Shown here: one piece after another, positions 15,884 through 24,683 of the stretch | Numbering within the stretch: position 1 is the stretch's first letter | How the letters are laid out: each line of letters begins with the position of its first letter | Assembly: GCF_003268675.1 (NCBI RefSeq) | Contig: NZ_CP029378.1 | Span: 6,944,001-7,008,000 of the forward strand | Reading direction: 5' to 3' | Origin: Streptomyces bacillaris | GTDB taxonomy: Bacteria; Actinomycetota; Actinomycetes; Streptomycetales; Streptomycetaceae | Length of the DNA: 64,000 nucleotides | The notes under the pieces: model-generated | What the model saw: only the letters and a program-made list of their open reading frames with translations | Database searches by the model: none | Told to the model about the DNA's origin: nothing | Made by a program: the position numbers and the translations under genes

Positions 15884-16363
15884 TCAGGCCGGGCCGGGGG
15901 TGCGGCGCCACTTCTCGTGGACGGTGACCGTACGGATCCGCCAGCCCGGCTCCGTACGGTCCAGCTCGAAGACGTACCGCCCGCCGGAGACGAAGTCGGG
16001 GGCCGTGTCACCGGTCCCCGCGGTCTCGCCCTCCCGGGCCAGGCGCATCGGGTTGAGGTAGTCGGCCCGCACCCGCGCCCGGTCGCCCGGGTAGCCGCCC
16101 AGGTCCTCCAGGTCGATGCGGCGGTTGACGATCAGGTGCTGGCGGACCGGGAAGAGGCGCATCGTCCCGGTGAGCCACCGCGCGATCTCGCCCGCCGGGC
16201 CCTCCACCCCGCCCGCGCCCGTGTAGTCCGCGCGGCCGTCCGGGGTGAACAGGGCCTCGTACGCGCTCCAGTCGCCGTCGTCCACGGTCACGGCGTACCC
16301 GGTGATCACATCATCGATGGCGAGCCGGTCCATCACGGTCGCGAGTGCCACACGCTGTGTCAT
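15884..16363 (-). CDS. SnoaL-like / NTF2-fold protein
   Basis: A 159-residue protein of the NTF2-like superfamily. Its opening helix (MDRLAIDDVITGYAVTVDDGDWSAYEALFTPDGRADY) is the SnoaL_4 pattern, followed by HLIVNRRIDLE and the closing GGRYVFELDRTEPGWRIRTVTVHEKW sheet. Members are cyclases, hydroxylase-like or ring-hydroxylating accessory proteins, or uncharacterised. Catalytic residues cannot be assigned here. Standalone gene. Confidence 0.82.
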   Translation of the reverse strand: MTQRVALATVMDRLAIDDVITGYAVTVDDGDWSAYEALFTPDGRADYTGAGGVEGPAGEIARWLTGTMRLFPVRQHLIVNRRIDLEDLGGYPGDRARVRADYLNPMRLAREGETAGTGDTAPDFVSGGRYVFELDRTEPGWRIRTVTVHEKWRRTPGPA

Positions 16364-16437
16364 CGGTCAAGTCTCGGCCAAGCCGCCCGTCCCGCCAAGA
16401 GGGCTGCACGGCAGGGAGGTTGACGGGCGCGGGACCT

Positions 16438-17304
16438 TCAGCAGGGCACGACGGCGACCGGTCCCAGTGCGTGCGTGAGCGTCGTCTGCGCCACCGGGGA
16501 GAGGCCCAGGCCGAGCGACTCCCCGCCCCTGCGGCGGCCGATCACGGTCAGCGCCGCCGTGGCGGAGGCTGTCACCAGGGTGCGCGAGGCGGAGCCGTTG
16601 ACCGGCTCCCGTACGACCTCCACCTGCGGATACCGCTCCTGCCACCCCGACGTCAGCTCGGCCAGCCCGCGCCGGGCCGAGTCCGCAGCGGTCTCCCGGT
16701 CGAAGACCGGCCCGCCGGCGAGCATGGACGAGAACATCGTCCAGCCGTGCACGATCCGCAGCCGCGCCCCGGGCCGGGTGGCCGCGGTGGCGAAGGCGAA
16801 CTCCAGGACCGCCTCGCTGCTCTCGTCGGCGGCCACCCCCGCCACGATGTCGGAGGAGGTCCCGGCCTCCTCCGGCTGGTCGTCCTCGTCGGGGCCGGCG
16901 TCCTGCACGACGACGACCGGGCAGCTCGCCATCGACGCGGTGGCCAGGCTGTTGGAGCCGATCAGCAGCGAGCGGAAACCGCCGAGTCCGCGCGAGCCGA
17001 CCACGACCATCGACGCGTCGCGGCCGAGCGAGACCAGGGCGGCCGCCGGGAAGTCCAGCGGGGCCAGCGTCGACGGGTTCAGCGCCGGAGCGAGCGCCCC
17101 GCTCCGGCGCACGGCCTCGGCGAGCAGCTCGTCCGCCTCCCGCAGCCGGGTCTCCTCGTCGGCGGTCCGGGTGAGCGGCCTGACGTGGACGATCAGCAGC
17201 GGAAGGCGGCGCCGTACGGCCTCGTGGGTGGCCCAGTCGAGCGCCTGCCAACTGTGCGTGGAACCGTCGACGGCGGCGATCACGGGAAGATCATGGGTGG
17301 TCAT
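16438..17304 (-). CDS. Tandem universal stress protein
   Basis: A 288-residue protein with two UspA domains (about 1-150 and 155-288). Domain 1 opens VIAAVDGSTHSWQALDWA and carries the ATP-binding G-x2-G-x9-G(S/T) motif in VGSRGLGGFRSLLIGSNS. Domain 2 opens IVAGVAADESSEAVLEFA and ends with a weaker version (IGRRRGGESLGLGLSPVAQTTL). The first site therefore looks competent to bind ATP. Tandem Usps of this size are common in Streptomyces and are induced by stress or hypoxia. Transcribed alone. Confidence 0.93.
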   Translation of the reverse strand: MTTHDLPVIAAVDGSTHSWQALDWATHEAVRRRLPLLIVHVRPLTRTADEETRLREADELLAEAVRRSGALAPALNPSTLAPLDFPAAALVSLGRDASMVVVGSRGLGGFRSLLIGSNSLATASMASCPVVVVQDAGPDEDDQPEEAGTSSDIVAGVAADESSEAVLEFAFATAATRPGARLRIVHGWTMFSSMLAGGPVFDRETAADSARRGLAELTSGWQERYPQVEVVREPVNGSASRTLVTASATAALTVIGRRRGGESLGLGLSPVAQTTLTHALGPVAVVPC

Positions 17305-17383
17305 GGACCCGAGCGTACGGTGCCGGACCCCCGCCGCCGGACTTCATGCCCCCGCGCCCCACGCCCTGGGCCGGCCGTGCCCG

Positions 17384-18403
17384 TCAGTCGTGGTTGTGCG
17401 TCGACGAGGTGTCGTCCGGCGGTACCGTCCGGCCGCCGTCGCTTCCGCTGACCACCACCACGACCAGCGCCACCATGACGCCCACCACCGCCAGCCGGCC
17501 CGCCAGCCGCAGGCCCCAGCCGGTCCGGGAGGGGGCGGCGCCCGGCGAGAGGGGCAGCTTCTCGGAGCGGCGGGCCGGGCGCAGCAGCCGGACGAGGAGC
17601 AGGGCGGCGATCGGCAGCTGGAGCAGCCAGATGCTGGTGCGGAACCAGCCGTCGTACCAGACGTTCGTCCCGTACAGCAGGGTGTGCCAGACGCTCAGCA
17701 CGTACACGACGATCACGAAGCGGTGCAGGACCCGCCAGGTCCTCGGGCCGAAGCGGTGGCGTACGTAGAAGAGCAGGCCGAGCGGGATCGCGAGGTACAG
17801 GGCCGCCTGGCCGATCGGGATGGCGATCTGCCCGGTCCCCGAGGTGTAGCCGCCCGGCACGAACGTCTCGACGAAGGCGGTGGCCAGCGCGGAGTTCCAG
17901 GCCGCCGTGTCGTGCCGGAACAGCTCGGCGCCGAAGAAGAGCGCGTGGGCGAAGATCAGCGCGATGGTGTTGAGGCTCGTGGTGCGGTGCAGCCGCTCGA
18001 GGCGCGGGCCGGATATCCGCAGCCACCGCGGGCGGGAGCCGGAGAGCAGGAGCCCGAGGACGACCGTGCCCCAGGCCCAGAACAGTGCGGACCAGCCGAA
18101 CGCCTGGCTGAGGAAGTACATCCAGAAGCCGCCCACGTCGGCCATGAACGGCATCACGGAGACCGTGGAGGAGGTCTTGTTGCGGATGCGTATGTAGAGG
18201 AGGACGAAGACCGCCGCCGTCACCAGGAGCGCCACCAGTCCGTCGAGCCAGGAGGCCCGCAGATCGGACCGGAGGGTGATGCGTTTGGCGGTACGGGGCT
18301 TTTCCGTGCTGGGCAGTTGGGCGTCGGTCCCGGTGATCTCGGTGGAGTCGATGGGGAGTTCGGCGGCCGCTGCCGGTTCGGGTGCGGGGGGCTGGTTCGT
18401 CAT
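17384..18403 (-). CDS. Ferric-reductase-like transmembrane protein
   Basis: A 339-residue integral membrane protein with about seven helices. Paired His residues lie in LERLHRTTSLNTIALIFAHALFFG and in LHRFVIVVYVLSVWHTLLYG, arranged as in the heme-binding core of ferric-reductase/YedZ-like proteins. The N-terminal 50 residues are Pro/Glu-rich. No FAD/NAD domain is fused, so electrons must come from a partner. The ATG at 18403 follows GAAGAGG; the frame upstream is only an open reading frame. It faces the His-rich membrane protein across a CRP-like site at 18526. Confidence 0.83.
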   Translation of the reverse strand: MTNQPPAPEPAAAAELPIDSTEITGTDAQLPSTEKPRTAKRITLRSDLRASWLDGLVALLVTAAVFVLLYIRIRNKTSSTVSVMPFMADVGGFWMYFLSQAFGWSALFWAWGTVVLGLLLSGSRPRWLRISGPRLERLHRTTSLNTIALIFAHALFFGAELFRHDTAAWNSALATAFVETFVPGGYTSGTGQIAIPIGQAALYLAIPLGLLFYVRHRFGPRTWRVLHRFVIVVYVLSVWHTLLYGTNVWYDGWFRTSIWLLQLPIAALLLVRLLRPARRSEKLPLSPGAAPSRTGWGLRLAGRLAVVGVMVALVVVVVSGSDGGRTVPPDDTSSTHNHD

Positions 18404-18525
18404 GCGGCCTCTTCGTGGGGGCGTCGGCTGGCGGGGCGGCTGCGTCGGCCCCGGGCCACGAGGCGTGTGCAGGCGTGCTGTTGGAGCAGTCGGTGGGAGA
18501 GAGGGGGAAGTTCCCGCGAATGACG

Positions 18526-18541
18526 TGTGACATGAATCACA
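18526..18541. promoter_or_regulatory. CRP-type palindrome
   Basis: TGTGACATGAATCACA matches TGTGA-N6-TCACA exactly, and also the GTG-N6-CAC core described for Streptomyces Crp. It lies in the 223-bp divergent region, 122 bp from the ferric-reductase-like start and 85 bp from the His-rich membrane protein start. Either gene could be regulated. Confidence 0.65.
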
Positions 18542-18626
18542 GGGGTAACGCGTGGGGCAAACGGGGTGAACTCCTGTTGTTTCCGCATCTGCTGGTCTTC
18601 TCCACGGGGCGGGTACGGCTGGCACG

Positions 18627-19319
18627 ATGGCCGCCATGGGAGCCGGAACCGCACTCCGCCTCGCCCGCACCGCGCTGTTCGCGGTCGTGTGCGTCGCCGT
18701 GTCCGGGCTCGGCCATGCCCTGATGTCCGGCGGCCCTCTGCCGCTCCTGCCCCTGGCGGCCGTCCTCGTGCCCGTCGCCGGTGCGGGCTGGTGGCTCGGC
18801 CGCCGCGCACGGGGCGCCCCGGTCACCGTCGCGGCCCATGTCCTGGGCCAGTTGGGGCTGCACGCCTACTTCGCCGTGACGGGGGCCCACCCGTCGGCGG
18901 ACTCCGCGACCGGCGCGCCGACGGCTGCGGCGGAGCATGTGCACCACGCGCACGAGCTGCCCCACGCTCCCGTTCCGCATCCGGTCGCCGACACCTCCTT
19001 GCTGACGGAGCTTCTCGGGGCCTTCAGCAGCTCGGTGTTCACCGGTCCCATGGCCGCCGCCCACGCCCTCGCCGGGGTGATCTGCGGCTGGTGGCTCTGG
19101 CGCGGCGAGGTCGCCCTCGCCCGGCTGGGCCGCAGCCTCGCCCTCTTCGTACGGGCGCCGCTGCGGACGGCCTGGCGCCTCTGGTCGGCGGCACCGCCCG
19201 CCACCGGGCGGCCCGTCCGGCCGCGCGCCCGCCGCAGGCCGGGCCGCCGCCCCCAGGGGCTGCTCGCCCCGCACGTCCTCTCCCGGCGCGGTCCGCCGCT
19301 TCCCGTCCCCTCCCTGTGA
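18627..19319 (+). CDS. His-rich integral membrane protein
   Basis: A 230-residue protein with four hydrophobic segments (about 10-32, 38-57, 66-85, 135-156), a His-rich loop (AEHVHHAHELPHAPVPHP, about 102-119) and a very basic Pro/Arg-rich C-terminal tail. The His cluster suggests metal (Cu, Zn or Fe) or heme contact; that is inference, as I recognise no family. ATG 18627 or 18636 may be the start; no strong ribosome site is visible. It precedes the ECF sigma gene by 180 bp and faces a ferric-reductase-like gene, supporting a metal or redox link. Confidence 0.65.
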   Translation: MAAMGAGTALRLARTALFAVVCVAVSGLGHALMSGGPLPLLPLAAVLVPVAGAGWWLGRRARGAPVTVAAHVLGQLGLHAYFAVTGAHPSADSATGAPTAAAEHVHHAHELPHAPVPHPVADTSLLTELLGAFSSSVFTGPMAAAHALAGVICGWWLWRGEVALARLGRSLALFVRAPLRTAWRLWSAAPPATGRPVRPRARRRPGRRPQGLLAPHVLSRRGPPLPVPSL

Positions 19320-19499
19320 TCCCCAGCCGCCCGGCCGGTCCTCTGCGACCCGCCGGGGGCGCTACGGGTGTGCGCTCCCGCGCCCACACCCGTGACAGGC
19401 ATGCCGTTGCCGCCGGACCGCCCCAGGGCCCCGGACGGCCGGCCACGCGGAGCCGGGCGACGACCGCACCACGGCTCCGCCAGGACGCGAAGGACAGCT

Positions 19500-20315
19500 G
19501 TGACCCCAACTGCCACCCCCTCACTGCCCCCCGCCCCCGCACCGGGTCTCGCCGGATCGGGCCTCCCCGCACCGCCGCCGACCGTCCCCGCGCCCCGGCC
19601 CCGGGTGTACGCCGCCCGGCAGAACGACGGGCAGATCACCGACTGGGCCCTGGCCGCCGGCGGCGGTGACCTGGAGGCCGCCGACCGGTTCGTCCGGGCG
19701 ACCTACGAGGACGTCCGGAGGTTCGTCGCCTACCTCAGCGCCGATCTCCCCGGCGCCGACGACCTCGCCCAGGAGACCTATGTACGGGCCATGAGCGGCC
19801 TCGCCCGCTTCGCCGGACGCTCCTGCGCCCGCACCTGGCTCCTCTCCATCGCCCGGCGCGTGGTCATCGACCGCCACCGCACGGCCGCCGTACGCCCCCG
19901 GACCGCCGACACCGCCGACTGGCAGGGTGCGGCGGAGCGGGCCCAGCCGCGCCACCTCCCCGGTTTCGACGAGTCGGTCGCGGTCTTCGACGCCCTGCGC
20001 CACCTGGACCCGGCGCGCCGCCAGGCCTTCGTCCTCACCCAGGTGGTGGGGCTCTCCTACGAGGAGGCCGCGGACGCCGCGGGCTGCCCCGTCGGTACGG
20101 TCCGCTCCCGGGTGGCGCGCGCCCGCCGGGAGCTGGCGGGGCAGTGGCGTACGGAGCCGGGGGAGCGGGGCGGGCCGGGTGGGCCGGTGAGCGCCCCGGC
20201 CCCCGCCACCTCCCGTACTGCCGCGTCGCGCACCGCCGTGTCCGGCACCTCCGCCTCCGCCCCCGCCGCATCCCGCACTGCCGTACCCGTCACCGCCGTG
20301 CCGGCCGGGGTCTAG
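19500..20315 (+). CDS. ECF-type RNA polymerase sigma factor
   Basis: A 271-residue sigma-70-family protein. Region 2 (about 55-130) includes RFVAYLSADLPGADDLAQETYVRA and the -10-recognition segment RTWLLSIARRVVIDRHR. Region 4 (about 165-225) contains RRQAFVLTQVVGLSYEEAADAAGCPVGTVRSRVARARREL. A Pro-rich N-terminus and a C-terminal tail of Ala/Ser/Thr/Arg low-complexity repeats (TSRTAASRTAVSG) flank the core. GTG 19500 follows AAGGA. No anti-sigma gene is adjacent; the His-rich membrane protein upstream might act as one, without direct evidence. It overlaps the convergent MFS gene by 4 bp. Confidence 0.88.
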   Translation: MTPTATPSLPPAPAPGLAGSGLPAPPPTVPAPRPRVYAARQNDGQITDWALAAGGGDLEAADRFVRATYEDVRRFVAYLSADLPGADDLAQETYVRAMSGLARFAGRSCARTWLLSIARRVVIDRHRTAAVRPRTADTADWQGAAERAQPRHLPGFDESVAVFDALRHLDPARRQAFVLTQVVGLSYEEAADAAGCPVGTVRSRVARARRELAGQWRTEPGERGGPGGPVSAPAPATSRTAASRTAVSGTSASAPAASRTAVPVTAVPAGV

Positions 20316-21523
20316 CCGGCAGTCGTCTCCGCCCGGGGCTCCGACCGGCCCCGGGCGGTACGGCGGCCCAGGCTCAGCAGGAGCACCGGGAGCAGCACGC
20401 ACTGGAGGACGACGGTCACCCAGAACGCCCGCGCCGAACCCGCCGATTCGGCCGCCGCGTACAGCTGACCGCCCACCACCCCGCTGGCGAACGCCCCGAT
20501 GCCCGCCGCCAGCCGCTGCCTGCCGAACACGGTGGCCGGGGGTGCGGAGCTGCGGGCCAGCGCCTCCAGGTCGTTCTTGAGGAAGAGCACGATCTCGCCC
20601 AGACAGATCAGCACCCCGCCCGCCGCGATCCCCGTGTGCCCGCCCCCGGCGATGGCCGCCATGCCCGCCGCCATGGCCCCGAACCCCCACCGCAGCGCCG
20701 CCGGATAGCTCAGGGCGGCGACCCGCTCCGCCAGCAGCGGCTGGGCGACGACGAGGAGGGCCGCGTACCCCATCAGGACCACGCCGTAGAACCCGGCCGA
20801 GGTCCGGGGGACCGCGTACAGCGCCAGGTAGTGCTGGAAGAACATGAACGCGTAGACGCTCGCCACCGTGACCAGGAACGGCGAGAGTCCGGAGCGCCGT
20901 TCGCCGGTCGCGGGCGGTGGCGCCTCGGCCGCCTCCGGCCGTACCGCGTCGCGCGGCAGGAAGGCGTGTCCCACCCCGACCACCGCGAACAGCCCGGCCA
21001 CGCACGTGAACAGGACCCCGGGGGAGCCCATCACCAGCGGGGCCGCCGCCGGTGGGCCCAGCGCCATCCCCGCGTTGAACGCCGAACTGCTCGCCGCCAG
21101 CAGCCGTGGACGGTCCGTCTCCGGCGAACCGTCCACCAGATAGGCCTTGTTGGCCGGGAGGTAGAGCGCCGCGCCCGCCGACACCAGCAGCAGCGCGCCG
21201 ATGGCCAGGACGGGGCTGGTCAACCCCGGTACGAACGCGGCGAATCCGGCCGTCCGTAACCCCAGCGCCAGCAGCATCGACCGCCGCAGTCCGATCCGCG
21301 CGGCCACCGGTCCCGCGACCACGCCCCCGGCGAACTGGATCAGCGAGGCCACGGCCAGCACGGTGCCGACCGTCCCCAGCCCGAGGCCGAGCCGCTGGTG
21401 GAGCAGGACCGACATGTACGGCAGCACGGCGAAGCTGCCGAGCGTGATGAGGAACGAGCCCGCCAGCAGGAACCCCTGCGGACCGGTGAACCGCCCCCGC
21501 ACAGCGGTCCGTTCGGTGCTCAC
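20312..21523 (-). CDS. MFS transporter, last gene of a four-gene operon
   Basis: A 403-residue major facilitator with about 12 membrane segments and the inter-helix motif GPVAARIGLRRS after segment 2 (motif A variant). It resembles drug or peptide exporters (DHA-like). The GTG at 21523 lies 10 bp after the ATP-grasp stop. In bacilysin-type pathways an MFS exporter follows an ATP-grasp amino-acid ligase, so export of the product and self-protection is the likely job (inference). Its 3' end overlaps the sigma gene tail to tail. Confidence 0.88.
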   Translation of the reverse strand: MSTERTAVRGRFTGPQGFLLAGSFLITLGSFAVLPYMSVLLHQRLGLGLGTVGTVLAVASLIQFAGGVVAGPVAARIGLRRSMLLALGLRTAGFAAFVPGLTSPVLAIGALLLVSAGAALYLPANKAYLVDGSPETDRPRLLAASSSAFNAGMALGPPAAAPLVMGSPGVLFTCVAGLFAVVGVGHAFLPRDAVRPEAAEAPPPATGERRSGLSPFLVTVASVYAFMFFQHYLALYAVPRTSAGFYGVVLMGYAALLVVAQPLLAERVAALSYPAALRWGFGAMAAGMAAIAGGGHTGIAAGGVLICLGEIVLFLKNDLEALARSSAPPATVFGRQRLAAGIGAFASGVVGGQLYAAAESAGSARAFWVTVVLQCVLLPVLLLSLGRRTARGRSEPRAETTAG

Positions 21524-21533
21524 CCGGCTCGCC

Positions 21534-22760
21534 TCACGGCGTGTCCGCGATCACCGGACGCACCCGGACCGCCGCACTCCACGCCCGGTGCTGCGCCAGC
21601 TCCGCCGTCGGCGCCTGGGCCAGCACCATCCCCGTGCACCCGCGCTGATCGCCCACGTGCGCCAGGTGCTCGCCCGGTACGCGTACGGGGAACCACTCCA
21701 CTGACCCCGGGAAGGCGGCGAGTTCACCGAGACCGTGCCAGCCCTTCAGCACCCCGGGCCGGTCGGCGTAGACGAGGACGAAGCCGTACGCGGGGCCCCG
21801 ACCGCCGTCGAGCGGGGCGTCCAGCAGCGCGGGGCGGCGGCCGAGCGCCTCGTCCATCATCGCCGTGTACACATTGGTGCCCAGCGACCGGCAGAGCACC
21901 TCACCCACCAGCGCGCCCCCGATCCGCCGGTTGATCTCCACCAACTCCGGCCCCCCGGCGGTCAGAATGAACTCCACATGGGCGAACCCCCTTCGGTGAC
22001 CGGCCACTTCGAGCACGCGCCCCACCCACGCCTCGATCGCGGCCCGCTCCCCGTCCGGCAGCGCCACCGGGAAGGCCGCGACCTCCTCCCGCACCACCGC
22101 CGTCCGGGACGTCTGACGGCTCAGCACCCCGAGCAGCCGGGTGCTCCCCTCCCAGCTCAGGGTCTCCGCGCTGTACAGCGGGCCGGCGAGGAACGCCTCC
22201 GCGAACAGCTCGCCCGTCAAAGGCTGTTGAGCCGCCTCCGCCAGCGCCCGGTGCAGCGCCTCCTCGTCGTGCGCGATCCAGACCGAGCGCGACGAGGTGC
22301 CCGACGAGTCCTTGAGGACGGCGGGCAGGTCGACCGTCCGCAGGACCGTCTCCACGCCCTCCGGACCGGGCGGTACGGCCACGGCGGTCGACCGGCTCAG
22401 CCCTCGCGCGTGCAGCGCCTCCCGGACCCGGCGCTTGTCCCGCAGCAGCCGGACCGCCGCCGGATCCGGACCCGGGAGCCCCAGTTCGGCGGCGAGTCCG
22501 GCGGCCGGGACGCTCCAGGTGTCGGTGGTGTTGATGAGCCCGGCGAGCGAGGGGAGCGCGGCCAGCGCCCGGCGGACCGCCGCCGGGTCGTCCGTATCGA
22601 CGTCCACCACGTCCAGCGCGTCGGGCGGCAGGGTGGCCAGCTCGTGCCGGTACACCGAGCGGTCACCGGTCAGCAGGCAGAGCCGGTGACCGGACTCCTC
22701 GGCGGCCTCGGCCATCCGGCCGAGCCCGAAGGACAGGGACTCCAGGGCGGCGATCGTCAC
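21534..22760 (-). CDS. ATP-grasp carboxylate-amine ligase
   Basis: A 408-residue ATP-grasp enzyme. A Rossmann-like N-terminal domain (about 1-95) is followed by LLRDKRRVREALHARGL, the ATP-binding Lys strand PAVLKDSSGTSSRSVW, and FAEAFLAGPLYSAETL. The metal-binding strand FAHVEFILTAGGPELVEINRRIGG supplies the Glu and Asn ligands near residues 280-300. It would activate a carboxylate as acyl phosphate and join it to an amine or thiol, as L-amino-acid ligases do. The GTG start at 22760 overlaps the PLP-enzyme stop by GTGA. Substrates cannot be read from sequence. Confidence 0.88.
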   Translation of the reverse strand: MTIAALESLSFGLGRMAEAAEESGHRLCLLTGDRSVYRHELATLPPDALDVVDVDTDDPAAVRRALAALPSLAGLINTTDTWSVPAAGLAAELGLPGPDPAAVRLLRDKRRVREALHARGLSRSTAVAVPPGPEGVETVLRTVDLPAVLKDSSGTSSRSVWIAHDEEALHRALAEAAQQPLTGELFAEAFLAGPLYSAETLSWEGSTRLLGVLSRQTSRTAVVREEVAAFPVALPDGERAAIEAWVGRVLEVAGHRRGFAHVEFILTAGGPELVEINRRIGGALVGEVLCRSLGTNVYTAMMDEALGRRPALLDAPLDGGRGPAYGFVLVYADRPGVLKGWHGLGELAAFPGSVEWFPVRVPGEHLAHVGDQRGCTGMVLAQAPTAELAQHRAWSAAVRVRPVIADTP

Positions 22761-23857
22761 GGCTGCATCTCCACGGTCGGTACGGGGGCGGGGGCACCGC
22801 CCTGTTCGGGCAGGCGGGCGGCCGCGGGCGCGGCGCGCCGCCCCCACTCCATCACCGACCACGGCGGCCGCAGGGCCTCCAGGGACGTGATCGGCCGGGG
22901 CCGCAGGCCGGCCGGGTCCAGGGCCTCGGCGTGGCGGGCGAACACCCGCTCGGCGTAACGGTGTCCGGTGTCGGCGCCCAGCACCAGATGCAGTCGGCCG
23001 GGATCGCGCGCCGCCTCCCAGGAGGCCGCCAGATGGGCCGCTCCGGTGGAGAGCCCGGCGAACACCGCGTGCCGGCGCAGCAGTCCGACCGCACCGGCCA
23101 TCGCGTGGCGGAAGTCCAGCCAGTGCACGGTGTCGTACAGCTCGTGGTGGACGTTGCCGAACGGGATCGAGCTGCCGATGCCCGCGATGATCGCCTCCGG
23201 GTCGCTGAACTGCTCGCTGCCGAAGGTGACGCTGCCGAACGGCTGGATCCCCACCAGTCGCACCGCCCGCCCCGACTCCCGTAGCGCACGGGCCAGTCCA
23301 CCGGTGGACGCCCCTGTGCCGACCGCGCCCACCACGGTCAGCGGGCCCTCGGGCAGCGAGGCGGTCAGCAGGTCGGCGAACTCCCGGTACCCCTCGTGGT
23401 GCACGGCGTCGTGGTACTGCCGCATCCAGTGGAAGTCCGGCCGGTCCGCGAGGAGTTGCCGGACGTGCCGGACGCGCAGCTCCTGGTCCAGGCGGAGGCT
23501 CTGGGAGGGCGGCATCCGGTCGACGGTCGCGCCCAGCACCTCCAACTGGGCGAGCATCGTGGCGTCGACGGTGGTGGACGCCACGATGTGGCAGCGCAGC
23601 CCGTAACGGTGGCAGGCCATCGCCAGCGCCACCGCGTAGATGCCGCTGGAGCTGTCGACCAGGGTCTGCCCCGGCACCACCCGACCCCGGCGCAGCAGCG
23701 TACGGACCGCGCCGAGCGCCGCGTACACCTTCATCGTCTCGAACCGCGCGAGCACCAGGTCACCGTCCAGCCTGATCAGGTCCGGGGCCTTCACGGCGTC
23801 GGTGATGTGCTCGTGCACGGTCGCGGCGGCGGCCGACTGCCGCGCCCCCGCCCTCAC
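22757..23857 (-). CDS. Divergent cysteine-synthase-like PLP enzyme
   Basis: A 366-residue fold-type II PLP enzyme. VDSSSGIYAVALAMAC corresponds to the substrate-binding (E)SSSGN loop, VGAVGTGASTGGLARAL to the phosphate loop, and the Lys of RFETMKVYAALGAV is the likely Schiff-base residue; the usual GSxKDR is absent. It therefore probably performs a beta-replacement or beta-elimination that makes an unusual amino acid rather than cysteine, as SbnA-like enzymes do. The GTG at 23857 overlaps the methyltransferase stop by GTGA, and its own stop overlaps the ATP-grasp start. Confidence 0.85.
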   Translation of the reverse strand: MRAGARQSAAAATVHEHITDAVKAPDLIRLDGDLVLARFETMKVYAALGAVRTLLRRGRVVPGQTLVDSSSGIYAVALAMACHRYGLRCHIVASTTVDATMLAQLEVLGATVDRMPPSQSLRLDQELRVRHVRQLLADRPDFHWMRQYHDAVHHEGYREFADLLTASLPEGPLTVVGAVGTGASTGGLARALRESGRAVRLVGIQPFGSVTFGSEQFSDPEAIIAGIGSSIPFGNVHHELYDTVHWLDFRHAMAGAVGLLRRHAVFAGLSTGAAHLAASWEAARDPGRLHLVLGADTGHRYAERVFARHAEALDPAGLRPRPITSLEALRPPWSVMEWGRRAAPAAARLPEQGGAPAPVPTVEMQP

Positions 23858-24594
23858 TTGCGCCGCCCGCGGACGATGAGCCGGTCGGAGTGCTGGTCGT
23901 AGCCCGAGCCGTCGAAGCCGCCGAAGCACTCCACGTCGGTGAGGCCCGCCTCCTCGAAGAGGGCGTGCAGTTCGGCGGCGGAGTAGAGCCAGGAGTGGAT
24001 GGAGGCCGTACGGGCCGTGTCCCCGCGCACCAGTGTCCAGTCGGTGCGCAGCCGCCGCCAGCTGTCGAGGACGGTGTCGCGCTGGACGACGTACGAACCG
24101 TCCGGCAGGTCCACGGCCTTGGGCCGGCCGATCCAGCCCGCCAGCACCTCCTTGCCCATCACGTCCACCACCAGCTGCCCGCCCGGCGCGAGGCTCTCGC
24201 AGGCGTTGCGGAGCACCTGGAGGTTGTCCTCGGCGGCCTCGAAGTAGCCGAACGAGGTGAAGACGTTGAGGATCACGTCGAAGGCGCCGGGCTCGGTGTA
24301 CGTGAGCATGTCGGCCCGCTCCAGCCGGACCTCGGCCCCCGCCGCCTCGCACGCGCCGCGGGCCCGCTCCAGCATCGTCGGCGAGAGGTCGACGCCCGTC
24401 ACCGCGTATCCGCGCGCCGCCAGCGGCACCACGAACAGCCCCGGCCCGCAGGCCAGGTCCAGCACCCGTGATCCCGGTGGGAAGTCCAGCAGGGGCGAGG
24501 AGGCGACGAGGGCGGCGGCTGACTGCGCCCGGGCGGGCGGGAACATCGTCGGGGCGAAATCGGACCAGAGCGCGTCGTCCTCGTACCAGTGCAT
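23854..24594 (-). CDS. Class I SAM-dependent methyltransferase, first gene of operon
   Basis: A 246-residue methyltransferase. Motif I VLDLACGPGLFVVPLA (about 50-65), motif II VTGVDLSPTMLERAR, and the later AFDVILNVFTSFGYF and LAPGGQLVVDVMGKEV strands are clear. The ATG at 24594 has GGAG upstream. It leads the operon with the PLP enzyme, ATP-grasp ligase and MFS exporter, all start/stop-overlapped or 10 bp apart, so it likely methylates an intermediate or product of that pathway. It could also be a small-molecule resistance methyltransferase. Confidence 0.87.
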   Translation of the reverse strand: MHWYEDDALWSDFAPTMFPPARAQSAAALVASSPLLDFPPGSRVLDLACGPGLFVVPLAARGYAVTGVDLSPTMLERARGACEAAGAEVRLERADMLTYTEPGAFDVILNVFTSFGYFEAAEDNLQVLRNACESLAPGGQLVVDVMGKEVLAGWIGRPKAVDLPDGSYVVQRDTVLDSWRRLRTDWTLVRGDTARTASIHSWLYSAAELHALFEEAGLTDVECFGGFDGSGYDQHSDRLIVRGRRK

Positions 24595-24683
24595 GCTTCT
24601 CGGTCTCCTCCCGGCCCTCGTGGGGCCGCCGTGCTGTGCCGTGTCGGTGTCGGTCGCCGGGGCTGTTCTCCAGGTAGTCGGGG

